Translations under genes and position numbers: made by a program
Assembly: GCF_030409415.1 (NCBI RefSeq)
Contig: NZ_JAUFPW010000033.1
Coordinates: 1-64,000, forward strand
From: Pedobacter aquatilis
GTDB taxonomy: Bacteria > Bacteroidota > Bacteroidia > Sphingobacteriales > Sphingobacteriaceae
Length of the DNA: 64,000 nt
Direction: 5' to 3'
Shown: piece by piece, positions 28,948 to 37,319 of the stretch
Numbering within the stretch: position 1 is the stretch's first letter
Layout of the letters: each line of letters begins with the position of its first letter
The notes under the pieces: model-generated
Seen by the model: only the letters and a program-made list of their open reading frames with translations
What the model was told of the DNA's origin: nothing
Database searches by the model: none

Positions 28948-29135
28948 AAATCTTCAACTGCAATTTTTACACCTTTACCATTTTTAACGTCTTCTCGGGC
29001 TTGTATTATGTCTTTTACAAATTCTGGATTATAGGGTCGTTTTTCAGTTTCAAAATCAATCTTTAAAACTTTCATTACCGCTTTTAACGCAGTAGCCTGT
29101 TCTTCATTTTTTGGATGTGCAATTAGTGTTTCCAT
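28938..29135 (-). CDS. Antitoxin of the YoeB-type pair (DUF2683-like)
   Basis: This 65-residue acidic protein precedes and overlaps the toxin gene. The start METLIAHPKNEEQATALKAVM forms a short strand-helix region like small antitoxins of Bacteroidota. The C-terminal part, VKIAVEDLWK, probably wraps the toxin. It lacks a clear Phd/YefM N-terminal DNA-binding motif, so autoregulation cannot be assumed. Confidence 0.82.
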   Translation of the reverse strand: METLIAHPKNEEQATALKAVMKVLKIDFETEKRPYNPEFVKDIIQAREDVKNGKGVKIAVEDLWK

Positions 29136-29155
29136 TTTAATGGTGCTTAATAACC

Positions 29156-29163
29156 AAATATAA
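29156..29163 (-). promoter_or_regulatory. Promoter -7 element for the antitoxin-toxin operon
   Basis: On the minus strand TATATTTG is an exact TAnnTTTG match, 20 bases before the antitoxin ATG and just past the pyrC stop. The pair can therefore be transcribed separately from pyrC. Confidence 0.4.
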
Positions 29164-29168
29164 CAAAT

Positions 29169-30503
29169 CTATCGTTCAAAAGTTAGTCGCTTGCCGATTT
29201 GGTCAGTTGTGAACCTGCCTTTTTGATAGGCCAAATTACCTGAAACAAAAGTATGTGTTACGCTTGCCCGAAAGGTATCGCCATCAAAAGGGCTCCAGCC
29301 GCATTTGTAGAAATTATTGAGCTTGGTAACTTTCCAGGAATCTTTTAAATCAACCAAAACTAAATCTGCCCAATAACCTTCCCGAATAAAACCTCGTTTT
29401 TCGATATCGAAGCAAATTGCCAGGTTATGTGCTGTTTTTTCAACAATTTTCTCTAGCGAAATTTTCCCTTGTAAATGCATTTCCAACAAAGCTGGTAAAG
29501 CGTGTTGAACTAATGGTCCGCCTGATGGAGCTTGAGCGTAAAGTTGGTTTTTTTCTTCAAGAGTATGTGGCGCATGGTCGGTTGCGATAACATCAATATT
29601 ATCATTTAAAACACCAGCGAGAATGCCACTTTGGTCATCTTCGGTTTTTACAGCGGGGTTCCATTTTATGAAATTACCTTTTGCTGCATAATCTTTATCA
29701 TTAAACCAAAGGTGATGAACGCAAGCTTCGGCAGTGATTTTTTTATCTTTTAATGGAATTGAATTATCAAATAATGCAATTTCTTTTGCTGTAGAAATAT
29801 GTAAAATATGTAAACGTGTTTGATAACTTTTAGCCAATTCAACTGCTAGCGATGATGATTTGTAACAAGCTTCTGCACTCCTGATTAACGGGTGCATGTC
29901 TATTGTTAAATCATCTCCATACTTGGCTTTGAATTCAGCAAGATTATGGCGGATGGTTTCTTCATCTTCGCAATGGGTTGCCACTAAAATTGGTGCTTTG
30001 CTGAAAATATTTTCTAGTGTTTTTTCATTATCAACCAACATATTTCCGGTTGATGAACCCATGAAAACTTTAATGCCGCAAACATTTTTAGGGTCGGTTT
30101 TTAAAACTTCTTCGATGTTATCATTGCTGGCACCCATGTAAAATGAGTAGTTTGCTAACGAAGTCTCGGCTGCAATTGCATATTTATCGGCAAGTAATTC
30201 TTGCGTTAAAGTATTCGGAACGGTATTCGGCATTTCCATAAAAGAAGTAATTCCACCTGCTACGGCTGCCATACTTTCGGTAAAAATGTCTGCTTTGTGT
30301 GTTAAACCTGGTTCGCGGAAATGAACCTGGTCGTCTATCATTCCTGGTAAAAGATATTGACCTTCGGCATTAATTTCCTGCACTCCAGGTGCTGAAAGGT
30401 TTTGACCGATTTTGGAAATAAATCCATCTTTAATTAATACATCGGCAACAATTTTTTGTCCTTCGTTTACAATTGTGGCAGCTTTTATCAGGTAAGAGTT
30501 CAT
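29169..30503 (-). CDS. pyrC: Dihydroorotase (class I amidohydrolase)
   Basis: This 444-residue enzyme of pyrimidine synthesis cyclises carbamoyl-aspartate. The metal-binding segment is MIDDQVHFREPGLTHKADI near residues 55-73, where the usual HxH is QVH preceded by two aspartates. Other conserved parts are GSSTGNMLV, LHILHISTAKE and VIATDHAPHTLEEK. A dihydroorotase-like hydrolase of related specificity cannot be excluded because the first histidine of HxH is Gln here. Transcribed with the toxin-antitoxin genes downstream. Confidence 0.82.
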   Translation of the reverse strand: MNSYLIKAATIVNEGQKIVADVLIKDGFISKIGQNLSAPGVQEINAEGQYLLPGMIDDQVHFREPGLTHKADIFTESMAAVAGGITSFMEMPNTVPNTLTQELLADKYAIAAETSLANYSFYMGASNDNIEEVLKTDPKNVCGIKVFMGSSTGNMLVDNEKTLENIFSKAPILVATHCEDEETIRHNLAEFKAKYGDDLTIDMHPLIRSAEACYKSSSLAVELAKSYQTRLHILHISTAKEIALFDNSIPLKDKKITAEACVHHLWFNDKDYAAKGNFIKWNPAVKTEDDQSGILAGVLNDNIDVIATDHAPHTLEEKNQLYAQAPSGGPLVQHALPALLEMHLQGKISLEKIVEKTAHNLAICFDIEKRGFIREGYWADLVLVDLKDSWKVTKLNNFYKCGWSPFDGDTFRASVTHTFVSGNLAYQKGRFTTDQIGKRLTFER

Positions 30504-30867
30504 GGTTTCAAAGGTAATGTTTTAGAAGATAGTTGGAAAGTTGAAATGTTTGAAAGTTGAATATAGAATGTTGTAGGGTTGGAAAGTTGAAAAATTGGAA
30601 TGTTGGAAATTGAGTTTTGAATATAGGACTGAATTAATTAAACCTGATTGAAGTGGAAATACTTTTGCTTAAGATTGCTTCGTTCCTCGCAATGACGAGG
30701 ATGGCAAAAGATTGTAACGAAAAGCAGGACTAACGCTAAAATGGAATGCTGAAATTGCTTTTCTAAAAAATAGATGCGCATGGCTTAGGGCTTTAGTCTT
30801 TCAGCTTTCTACTTTAGTCTTTCAGCTTTGGGCTTAATTAGCTATTTTTGGGCTTTTAATAAAATTC
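30504..30867. other. Repeat-rich spacer between pyrC and valS
   Basis: This 364-bp spacer holds imperfect tandem copies of a GTTGGAAAGTTGAAA-like unit (about 30528-30614), a fragment reading TCGCAATGACGAGG, and an exact 18-bp direct repeat CTTTAGTCTTTCAGCTTT at 30791-30808 and 30812-30829. A TATTTTTG -7 box for valS lies at 30843-30850. No gene is seen. Confidence 0.65.
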
Positions 30868-33588
30868 ATGAGCATTTCCACCAAGTACAACCCTGCAGAA
30901 ACAGAAGATAAATGGTATAGCTACTGGCTATCGAAAAAGTTTTTTCACTCAGAACCTGATGAGCGTGAGCCATATACAATTGTGATTCCGCCGCCAAACG
31001 TTACCGGAGTGCTGCACATGGGGCATATGTTGAACAATACGATTCAGGATGTTTTGATTCGTAAAGCCCGTATGCAAGGTAAAAATGCTTGCTGGGTTCC
31101 TGGAACTGACCATGCATCTATCGCAACTGAAGCAAAGGTTGTGGCAATGTTAAAGGAGCAAGGCATTAATAAAAAAGACCTTTCGCGTGAAGAATTTTTG
31201 AAATATGCCTGGGAATGGAAAGAAAAATATGGCGGTATCATTTTAGAGCAGCTTAAGAAATTAGGCGCAAGTTGCGATTGGGACCGTACACGTTTTACGA
31301 TGGAAGAAGATTTATCGGAAGCGGTTATCGATTCGTTTATCCATTTGTACAAAAAAGGATGGATTTATCGTGGCATCCGTATGGTAAATTGGGACCCTGC
31401 CGGGAAAACTGCCGTATCTGATGAAGAAGTTATCCGTAAGGAAGTTAACCAGAAGCTATATTACATTAAGTATAGTATTGTTAGTCCGGAAGTCGGAAAG
31501 TCGGATGATATAGACGTAAAATCTTCGGACGCCGGACATCAGACTCCTGACTATCTTGTGGTAGCAACTACTCGTCCGGAAACCATTATGGCTGATGCGG
31601 CGATTTGTGTTAACCCGAATGATGAGCGATTTGCGCATTTGAGAGGCAAGAAAGTTTTTGTGCCGTTGGTTAATCACGAAATTCCGGTTATTGAGGATGA
31701 CTATGTTGATATAGAATTTGGTACGGGTTGTTTAAAAGTTACCCCAGCGCATGATTTGAACGATTATGAGTTGGGCGTTAAGCACAATTTACCAGTGACC
31801 GATATTTTAAATGATGATGGAACTTTAAATGAGTTGGCGGTTATTTTGGTGGGTGAGGACAGATTTGTTGCCCGTAAAAAAATCGCTAAATTATTGGATG
31901 AAGCTGGTCATTTAGAAAAGGTTGAAGATTATAAATCGCAGGTTGGTTTCTCAGAGCGTACCGATGCCGCGATTGAACCTAAACTTTCGATGCAATGGTT
32001 TGTGAAAATGAAAGAACTGGCACAACCTGCATTGGATGATGTTTTAAATGGTGAGGTAAATCTGATTCCGAATAAGTTTGAGAATACTTACCGCCATTGG
32101 ATGGAAAATGTTCGCGATTGGAATATTTCCCGTCAGCTTTGGTGGGGACAGCAAATTCCGGCTTGGTACGATGACAAAGGAAACTGGGTTGTTGCCAAAA
32201 CCAAAGATGAAGCTTTAGAAGAATTCTGGAAGAAAAAACATTTAGATGAAAGTGCTAACGAAAGCGAGAAAGCTGGTTTTAAACATCAATTGGAGCCATT
32301 TGTTAAGCAAGATGAAGATGTAATGGATACATGGTTTTCATCATGGTTGTGGCCGATTTCTGTTTTCGATGGTTTTAAAAATCCTGATAATAAAGACATA
32401 AACTACTATTACCCAACAAATGATTTGGTAACTGCACCAGAGATTATGTTTTTCTGGGTAGCACGTATGATTATGGCCGGGCATGAGTTTATGGGCAAAA
32501 AACCATTTACAAATGTTTATTTAACTGGTATTGTTCGCGATAAATTAGGTCGTAAAATGTCTAAATCGCTAGGTAATTCACCTGACCCGATTGGGCTGAT
32601 TGAAAAATATGGCGCCGATGCGGTTCGTGTGGGTATGCTCATGTCATCTCCGGCAGGAAACGATTTAATGTTCGATGAAAGTTACTGTGAACAAGGCCGT
32701 AATTTCGCTTCGAAAATTTGGAATGCTTTCCGTTTGGTAAAAGGCTGGGAAGTTGATGAAAATTTAGAAAATCCAAATAAGCAAGCGATTTCCTGGTTTG
32801 AAAACCGTTTTAATGAAGCTTTGGTAGAAATTGAAGATAATTTTAAGCAGTACCGTTTATCAGAAGCTTTAATGACCACCTACAAACTGGTTTGGGACGA
32901 TTTCTGTGCATGGTATTTGGAAATGGTTAAACCCGCTTACCAACAACCTATTGATGCGGAAAGCTACAAAGCAACCATTGCTTTCTTTGAAAATATTATT
33001 AAATTATTGCATCCGAATATGCCTTTTTTAACAGAAGAATTATGGCATGATGATTTATTTGCAGAACGCGGTGAATTGGATTGCTGTATAGTTGCCGAAT
33101 ATCCGAAAGGTGGCGCAATTGATGAGCAATTACTAAAAGATGCTGAGGTAATTAAAACCGTTGTAGCTGAAATTAGAAATGTTCGTAATCAGAAACAAAT
33201 TTCGCCAAAAGAGGCTTTGCCTTTGAGTTTGAAAGTTAATTCTGACATCGATTATGAGAAATGGTTAAACATTGTTTTCAAGCTAGCCAATGTTTCAGGA
33301 GCTGAAATTGTTAATGATAAAATTCCTGGTGCAACGGCATTTATAGCTGGTAAAGATGAATTTTTTATTCCTTTAACTGAAAATATTGATGTTGATGCAG
33401 AGCGGATACGTTTAAATGCTGATTTGGTTTACCTTCAAGGTTTCTTAAAATCTGTTGATGCTAAGTTGAGTAACGAGCGTTTTGTGCAAAATGCAAAGCC
33501 AGAAATTATCGCGAATGAGCGCAATAAAAAAGCAGATGCCGAAGCTAAAATCAAGATAATTGAAGAGAATTTAGCGATGTTGAAGTAA
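30868..33588 (+). CDS. valS: Valyl-tRNA synthetase
   Basis: This 906-residue class Ia synthetase charges tRNA-Val. The HIGH-type motif is in PNVTGVLHMGHML near residue 50, and KMSKS appears in GRKMSKSLGNSPDP near 563. The editing (CP1) domain with VVATTRPETIMADAA lies between. The anticodon-binding domain follows, and the C-terminus is the usual coiled-coil arm. Length is normal for Bacteroidota ValRS. Confidence 0.98.
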   Translation: MSISTKYNPAETEDKWYSYWLSKKFFHSEPDEREPYTIVIPPPNVTGVLHMGHMLNNTIQDVLIRKARMQGKNACWVPGTDHASIATEAKVVAMLKEQGINKKDLSREEFLKYAWEWKEKYGGIILEQLKKLGASCDWDRTRFTMEEDLSEAVIDSFIHLYKKGWIYRGIRMVNWDPAGKTAVSDEEVIRKEVNQKLYYIKYSIVSPEVGKSDDIDVKSSDAGHQTPDYLVVATTRPETIMADAAICVNPNDERFAHLRGKKVFVPLVNHEIPVIEDDYVDIEFGTGCLKVTPAHDLNDYELGVKHNLPVTDILNDDGTLNELAVILVGEDRFVARKKIAKLLDEAGHLEKVEDYKSQVGFSERTDAAIEPKLSMQWFVKMKELAQPALDDVLNGEVNLIPNKFENTYRHWMENVRDWNISRQLWWGQQIPAWYDDKGNWVVAKTKDEALEEFWKKKHLDESANESEKAGFKHQLEPFVKQDEDVMDTWFSSWLWPISVFDGFKNPDNKDINYYYPTNDLVTAPEIMFFWVARMIMAGHEFMGKKPFTNVYLTGIVRDKLGRKMSKSLGNSPDPIGLIEKYGADAVRVGMLMSSPAGNDLMFDESYCEQGRNFASKIWNAFRLVKGWEVDENLENPNKQAISWFENRFNEALVEIEDNFKQYRLSEALMTTYKLVWDDFCAWYLEMVKPAYQQPIDAESYKATIAFFENIIKLLHPNMPFLTEELWHDDLFAERGELDCCIVAEYPKGGAIDEQLLKDAEVIKTVVAEIRNVRNQKQISPKEALPLSLKVNSDIDYEKWLNIVFKLANVSGAEIVNDKIPGATAFIAGKDEFFIPLTENIDVDAERIRLNADLVYLQGFLKSVDAKLSNERFVQNAKPEIIANERNKKADAEAKIKIIEENLAMLK

Positions 33589-33667
33589 GAAGTTCCACCC
33601 AGCCTCCGCAAATGGAGTGCTCAAAAAGGGATGCCAATGCAAACTTTCTTGCTTTTTACATTTTAAA

Positions 33668-33702
33668 CCTTTCAGGATAATTTCTGAAAGGCTTTTTTTT
33701 TT
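33668..33702 (+). terminator. Rho-independent terminator after valS
   Basis: CCTTTCAG (33668-33675) pairs with CTGAAAGG (33684-33691) and is followed by a ten-base T-run. The rest of the 33589-34002 spacer holds one palindromic element (33715-33732) and no gene. Confidence 0.85.
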
Positions 33703-33714
33703 ACGCATTACAAT

Positions 33715-33735
33715 TCCCGCCTACGCGGGAATGAC
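33715..33735. repeat. Short palindromic dispersed element
   Basis: The core ATTCCCGCCTACGCGGGAAT forms a near-perfect hairpin and is followed by GACGG. Degenerate copies occur at about 38730-38752 and 39178-39198. Confidence 0.7.
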
Positions 33736-34002
33736 GGCCGATTTATTGCTTCAGTACAAATATATAAATTCATAATTTCAAACGTTTTCCATAATTTGCT
33801 TTGATATCGCCATCTTCCTATAAATACGCTTTAATTGCTTTTAAAGTTAATTTAGCAGACTTGGTTAGCACTTTTAACATCACACGGTTTCAAAAAAATT
33901 ACTTACGGTTTTTAATCTAATGATGCAAAAATCATATTTTAGTTCTTATTAAATCGGTTTACCACACCGCTTTGCATTTTAAATTCTAACCTAAATCCCA
34001 AA

Positions 34003-35358
34003 ATGGAAAATTCCAGAAGAAAATTTATTAAACAATCGGCCGTTTTTGCTGCGGCAACTTACGCAGGCACAATGGCCATGAGCGCCAAAAGTTATGGCAG
34101 AATCATTGGTGCTAACGACCGTGTTCGAGTTGGCGTAGTTGGTTTTTCAGACCGATTTAAAGACACGCTTTTACCTTGTTTCTTAAACCATAACAAAGAA
34201 CTAAATTTTGATGTTGTTGGATTATCTGATTTATGGAATTACCGCCGAGATTTAGGCATTGCGCATTTAAAGGAGAAATTCGGCCACGATATAAAGGCTT
34301 GCAGAAATAACGATGAACTTTACGCAACAAAAGATTTAGATGCCGTAATCATAAGTACAGCCGATTTTCAGCATGCTTTGCATACCATTGAAGCCGTTAA
34401 AGCCAATTGCGATGCTTACGTAGAAAAACCTTTTGCTGAGACGATGGATGATGCAAAGGCCGCCTTAAAAGCCGTAAAAGCAACAGATAGAATTGTGCAA
34501 ATTGGTTCTCAGCGTAGAAGTGGCGAAAATTATGCCAACGCAGCAAAGTTTATCCAGGAAGGAAAATTTGGTCCCATTACAGCAGTAGATTTAGTTTGGA
34601 ACGTAAATCAACCTGGCCGTTGGCGCAGACCAGATTTAGTTGCAAAACTTAAGGAAGAAGATATCGATTGGAAAAGATTTTTATTAAATCGTCCTAATGA
34701 AGCATTCGACCCAAGAAAATATTTAGAATATAGATTGTTTTGGCCATATTCTTCTGGTATGCCAGGTCAATGGATGTCGCACCAAATTGATACCGTACAT
34801 TGGTTTACTAACTTAAAACACCCAAGAAGCGTGGTCGCTAACGGCGGAATATACACCTGGAAAGATGGTCGCAGAAATTGGGATTCGATGGTAGCGGTTT
34901 TTGATTATGGTCAGCCAAATTCTCAGGATGGATTTCAGGTAACTTTTACCTCAAGAATGCAAAATAGCGTTGGAGATACAGGCGAAGTTTACTATTCTAA
35001 CGGTGGCGAATTAAATTTAATCACCAATAAAATATCTCCAAAAGGTGGTCTAAGAGAGAGAGAAGCTGCCGCGATGGGTTTAAAAGCTAATCTTTTACCA
35101 GAAATGGATTTAAGTAAAACTGCTATCAAAGCTGCAACTGGTGCAAATATGGGCGGCGACCCTTTAACTTCTGGTCACATGAGAAACTGGATGGAATGCG
35201 TTCGCAGCCGTAAAACACCAAATGCTCCGGTAGAGGCTGGTTATTCGCATTCAATTGCTAATATCATGACTAATGCTGCGGTTCGTACTGGGGCAAAATC
35301 AGTTTTTGATGAGGCTAAACAAGAAGTAATGGCTAACGGAAAAGTTTTTAAATATTAA
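34003..35358 (+). CDS. Gfo/Idh/MocA-family oxidoreductase with Tat signal
   Basis: This is a 451-residue NAD(P)-dependent oxidoreductase. The start MENSRRKFIKQSAVFAAAT is a twin-arginine signal. The Rossmann part begins with VRVGVVGFSDRF and contains the family motif DAYVEKPFAETMDDA with the catalytic-region Glu-Lys-Pro. The C-terminal sheet domain includes PGQWMSHQIDTVHWF with a conserved histidine. Exported members with bound cofactor oxidise sugars or glycosides in the periplasm. It leads a cluster with a DUF1080 protein and a second oxidoreductase, which suggests 3-keto-sugar metabolism. Confidence 0.88.
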   Translation: MENSRRKFIKQSAVFAAATYAGTMAMSAKSYGRIIGANDRVRVGVVGFSDRFKDTLLPCFLNHNKELNFDVVGLSDLWNYRRDLGIAHLKEKFGHDIKACRNNDELYATKDLDAVIISTADFQHALHTIEAVKANCDAYVEKPFAETMDDAKAALKAVKATDRIVQIGSQRRSGENYANAAKFIQEGKFGPITAVDLVWNVNQPGRWRRPDLVAKLKEEDIDWKRFLLNRPNEAFDPRKYLEYRLFWPYSSGMPGQWMSHQIDTVHWFTNLKHPRSVVANGGIYTWKDGRRNWDSMVAVFDYGQPNSQDGFQVTFTSRMQNSVGDTGEVYYSNGGELNLITNKISPKGGLREREAAAMGLKANLLPEMDLSKTAIKAATGANMGGDPLTSGHMRNWMECVRSRKTPNAPVEAGYSHSIANIMTNAAVRTGAKSVFDEAKQEVMANGKVFKY

Positions 35359-35365
35359 ATTATAA

Positions 35366-35426
35366 ACCACCTTAGGCACCTAAGAAAATCTAAGGTTATT
35401 AATAATGCTTAGGTGTCTAAGGTGGT
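35366..35426. repeat. Long inverted repeat between the oxidoreductase and DUF1080 genes
   Basis: Two 19-base arms (35366-35384 and 35408-35426, built on ACCACCTTAGG and CCTAAG) pair fully apart from one G-U. The loop is 23 bases and no T-run follows. It could limit 3' decay or reduce readthrough within the cluster. Confidence 0.75.
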
Positions 35427-35440
35427 AAAATCATACACAA

Positions 35441-36808
35441 ATGTTCAACATAAAAAAATACAGTATTCTAACACTTTCATTAATAAGTTTATCCGCCTTT
35501 GCGCAAAAATCGAAACCACTTTTCGATGGTAAAACTTTAAACGGTTGGAAAGCCGTTGCCGGTGCAGCGCCTTATAAGGTAGAGGATGGTGCAATCGTTG
35601 GTACAATGACAAAGGGAACGCCGAACTCTTTTCTAATAACCGAAAAAGAATATGGAGATTATATTCTGGAAATAGATGTAAAGTTAGAGGGTGAAAGTAC
35701 AAATTCAGGCATCCAAACACGTAGCCATCTAAAACCTGAAGGCAATAATGGCAGAGGCTTAGTTTTCGGTCGCCAAATGGAAATCGACCCTGCGCCAAGA
35801 GCTTGGACTGGTGGTATTTACGATGAAGCCCGCAGATTATGGCTTTATCCTTTGGAATTAAATCCAACGGCAAAATCGTTATACAAAAAGAACGAATACA
35901 ACCATTACCGCATCGAAAATATTGGTAATGAACTTAAAACCTGGGTCAACGGAAAACCAGTAGCTTATGTTATCGATACTTTAGATAAATCTGGTTTTAT
36001 AGGCTTGCAAGTACATGGAATTGGTAATATTTTAGAAAACGATGGTAAAAAGGTTTACTTCAAAAACATCAATATACAAACTGAAAACTTAAAGCCAAAA
36101 GCATTTCCAAAAGGAATTTATACGGTTAACTTAACCCCAAATACTTTATCAACATACGAAAAATCTGAGGGTTATAAATTACTATTTGATGGAAAAACCA
36201 GTAATGGTTGGGTTGGAGCACACAAAACAACATTTCCAGAAAAAGGCTGGAAAATTGCCGATGGTGTAATCAGTGTTGAGCCATCAGGCGGTGCTGAGTC
36301 TACAAATGGTGGCGATATCGTTTCGAAAGAAGAGTTTTCGGCTTTTGATATGTCGTTTGAGTTTAAACTAACCCCTGGCGCAAATAGCGGTGTTAAATAT
36401 TTTGTTACCTTGAACGAGAAAAGTGCAGGTTCGGCAATTGGCCTGGAGTACCAAGTTTTAGATGATGTTTTGCATCCCGATGCTAAGCTTGGCAGAGATG
36501 GAAACCGTACGTTGGCTTCGCTTTACGATTTAATGACGGCTAAAAAAGAGCCACGCTATCTACGTCCAATTGGCAGCTGGAACAATGCCCGTTTAGTAGT
36601 TTATCCAGATAATAGGGTAGAGCATTACTTAAATGGCGTTAAGGTTTTAGAATACGTTCGCGGTTCAGATGAGTTTAAGAAACTCGTTGCCATTAGTAAA
36701 TATAAAAACTGGGAAAACTTTGGTCAGGCGGCAAAGGGCCACATTTTAATTCAAGACCACGGCAATAAAGTAGATTTCAGAACCATTAAAATTAAAACGT
36801 TAAAGTAG
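35441..36808 (+). CDS. Two-domain DUF1080 protein (3-keto-glycoside hydrolase family)
   Basis: This 455-residue secreted protein has a signal peptide ending in LSAFAQ. It carries two DUF1080 jelly-roll domains, starting with PLFDGKTLNGWKAV (about residue 25) and KLLFDGKTSNGWVG (about 247). Each contains the NSGIQTR or NSGVKYF strand and a HGNKVDFR-like or GIGN-like end. Known relatives hydrolyse or lyse 3-keto-disaccharides. Both domains look intact, so one may bind and the other act; which is which cannot be told from sequence. Confidence 0.88.
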   Translation: MFNIKKYSILTLSLISLSAFAQKSKPLFDGKTLNGWKAVAGAAPYKVEDGAIVGTMTKGTPNSFLITEKEYGDYILEIDVKLEGESTNSGIQTRSHLKPEGNNGRGLVFGRQMEIDPAPRAWTGGIYDEARRLWLYPLELNPTAKSLYKKNEYNHYRIENIGNELKTWVNGKPVAYVIDTLDKSGFIGLQVHGIGNILENDGKKVYFKNINIQTENLKPKAFPKGIYTVNLTPNTLSTYEKSEGYKLLFDGKTSNGWVGAHKTTFPEKGWKIADGVISVEPSGGAESTNGGDIVSKEEFSAFDMSFEFKLTPGANSGVKYFVTLNEKSAGSAIGLEYQVLDDVLHPDAKLGRDGNRTLASLYDLMTAKKEPRYLRPIGSWNNARLVVYPDNRVEHYLNGVKVLEYVRGSDEFKKLVAISKYKNWENFGQAAKGHILIQDHGNKVDFRTIKIKTLK

Positions 36809-36818
36809 CATAAACCTT

Positions 36819-36858
36819 AAGCTGATGTTGGTTTTTTGAAAACGAACATCAGCTTTTC
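36819..36858 (+). terminator. Rho-independent terminator after the DUF1080 gene
   Basis: AAGCTGATGTT (36819-36829) pairs with AACATCAGCTT (36845-36855), followed by a short T-run. Confidence 0.7.
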
Positions 36859-37052
36859 ATGGCAGGCAGCAATCCCGCTATTAGCTGCAATCTTTTGGCT
36901 CAACTCACAAAGTTTTTTCTCCTAGATTCTTTTGAGACTTCTTAAGTTTGGTAAGCCAAAAGTATTTCCGCTGCTATCGGGTTTATAATTAATGCTGGTG
37001 CATCAAAAAAGTAGCAACAAACAACTAATAATTATTTTAAGCAAGAGTCTGC

Positions 37053-37219
37053 GTTTAGCTAAGTCAAAGTACTACATCTTCGTTAAACTCAAATCCGGCC
37101 TAACAAATTTTTGGGTAAGCACTGAAAAAGCCAAAGTAGAAATTTTAAAACAAAAATTTTCAGCCGGCAATTTTGTTTCTTTTGTTGTCAAAAGAAAATA
37201 GCCCGTCCGGCCAGGACAT
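37053..37219 (+). repeat. Dispersed intergenic repeat, copy 1
   Basis: This segment matches the reverse complement of 38795-38968 over most of its length. Shared blocks include AAATCCGGCCTAA, AAATTTTCAGCCGG and GCCCGTC-GGCCA-GACA. A short open frame (36992-37201) overlaps it but has no family resemblance. The rest of the 36809-37319 spacer is otherwise empty. Confidence 0.7.
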
Positions 37220-37319
37220 GATGATAGATTTACAGATATTGTCCTCTCAAAAGAATTACAAATCATTCCATCATAAAAACTTATTTTTACAATAAAACAT
37301 ACAGCCTAAAATTTCTATC

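Noticed and set aside
35445-35873. 142-codon minus-strand frame
   Set aside because: It is antisense to the signal peptide and first DUF1080 domain of the gene at 35441.
36992-37201. 69-codon open frame
   Set aside because: It lies inside a dispersed repeat whose other copies do not keep the frame, and it resembles no family.
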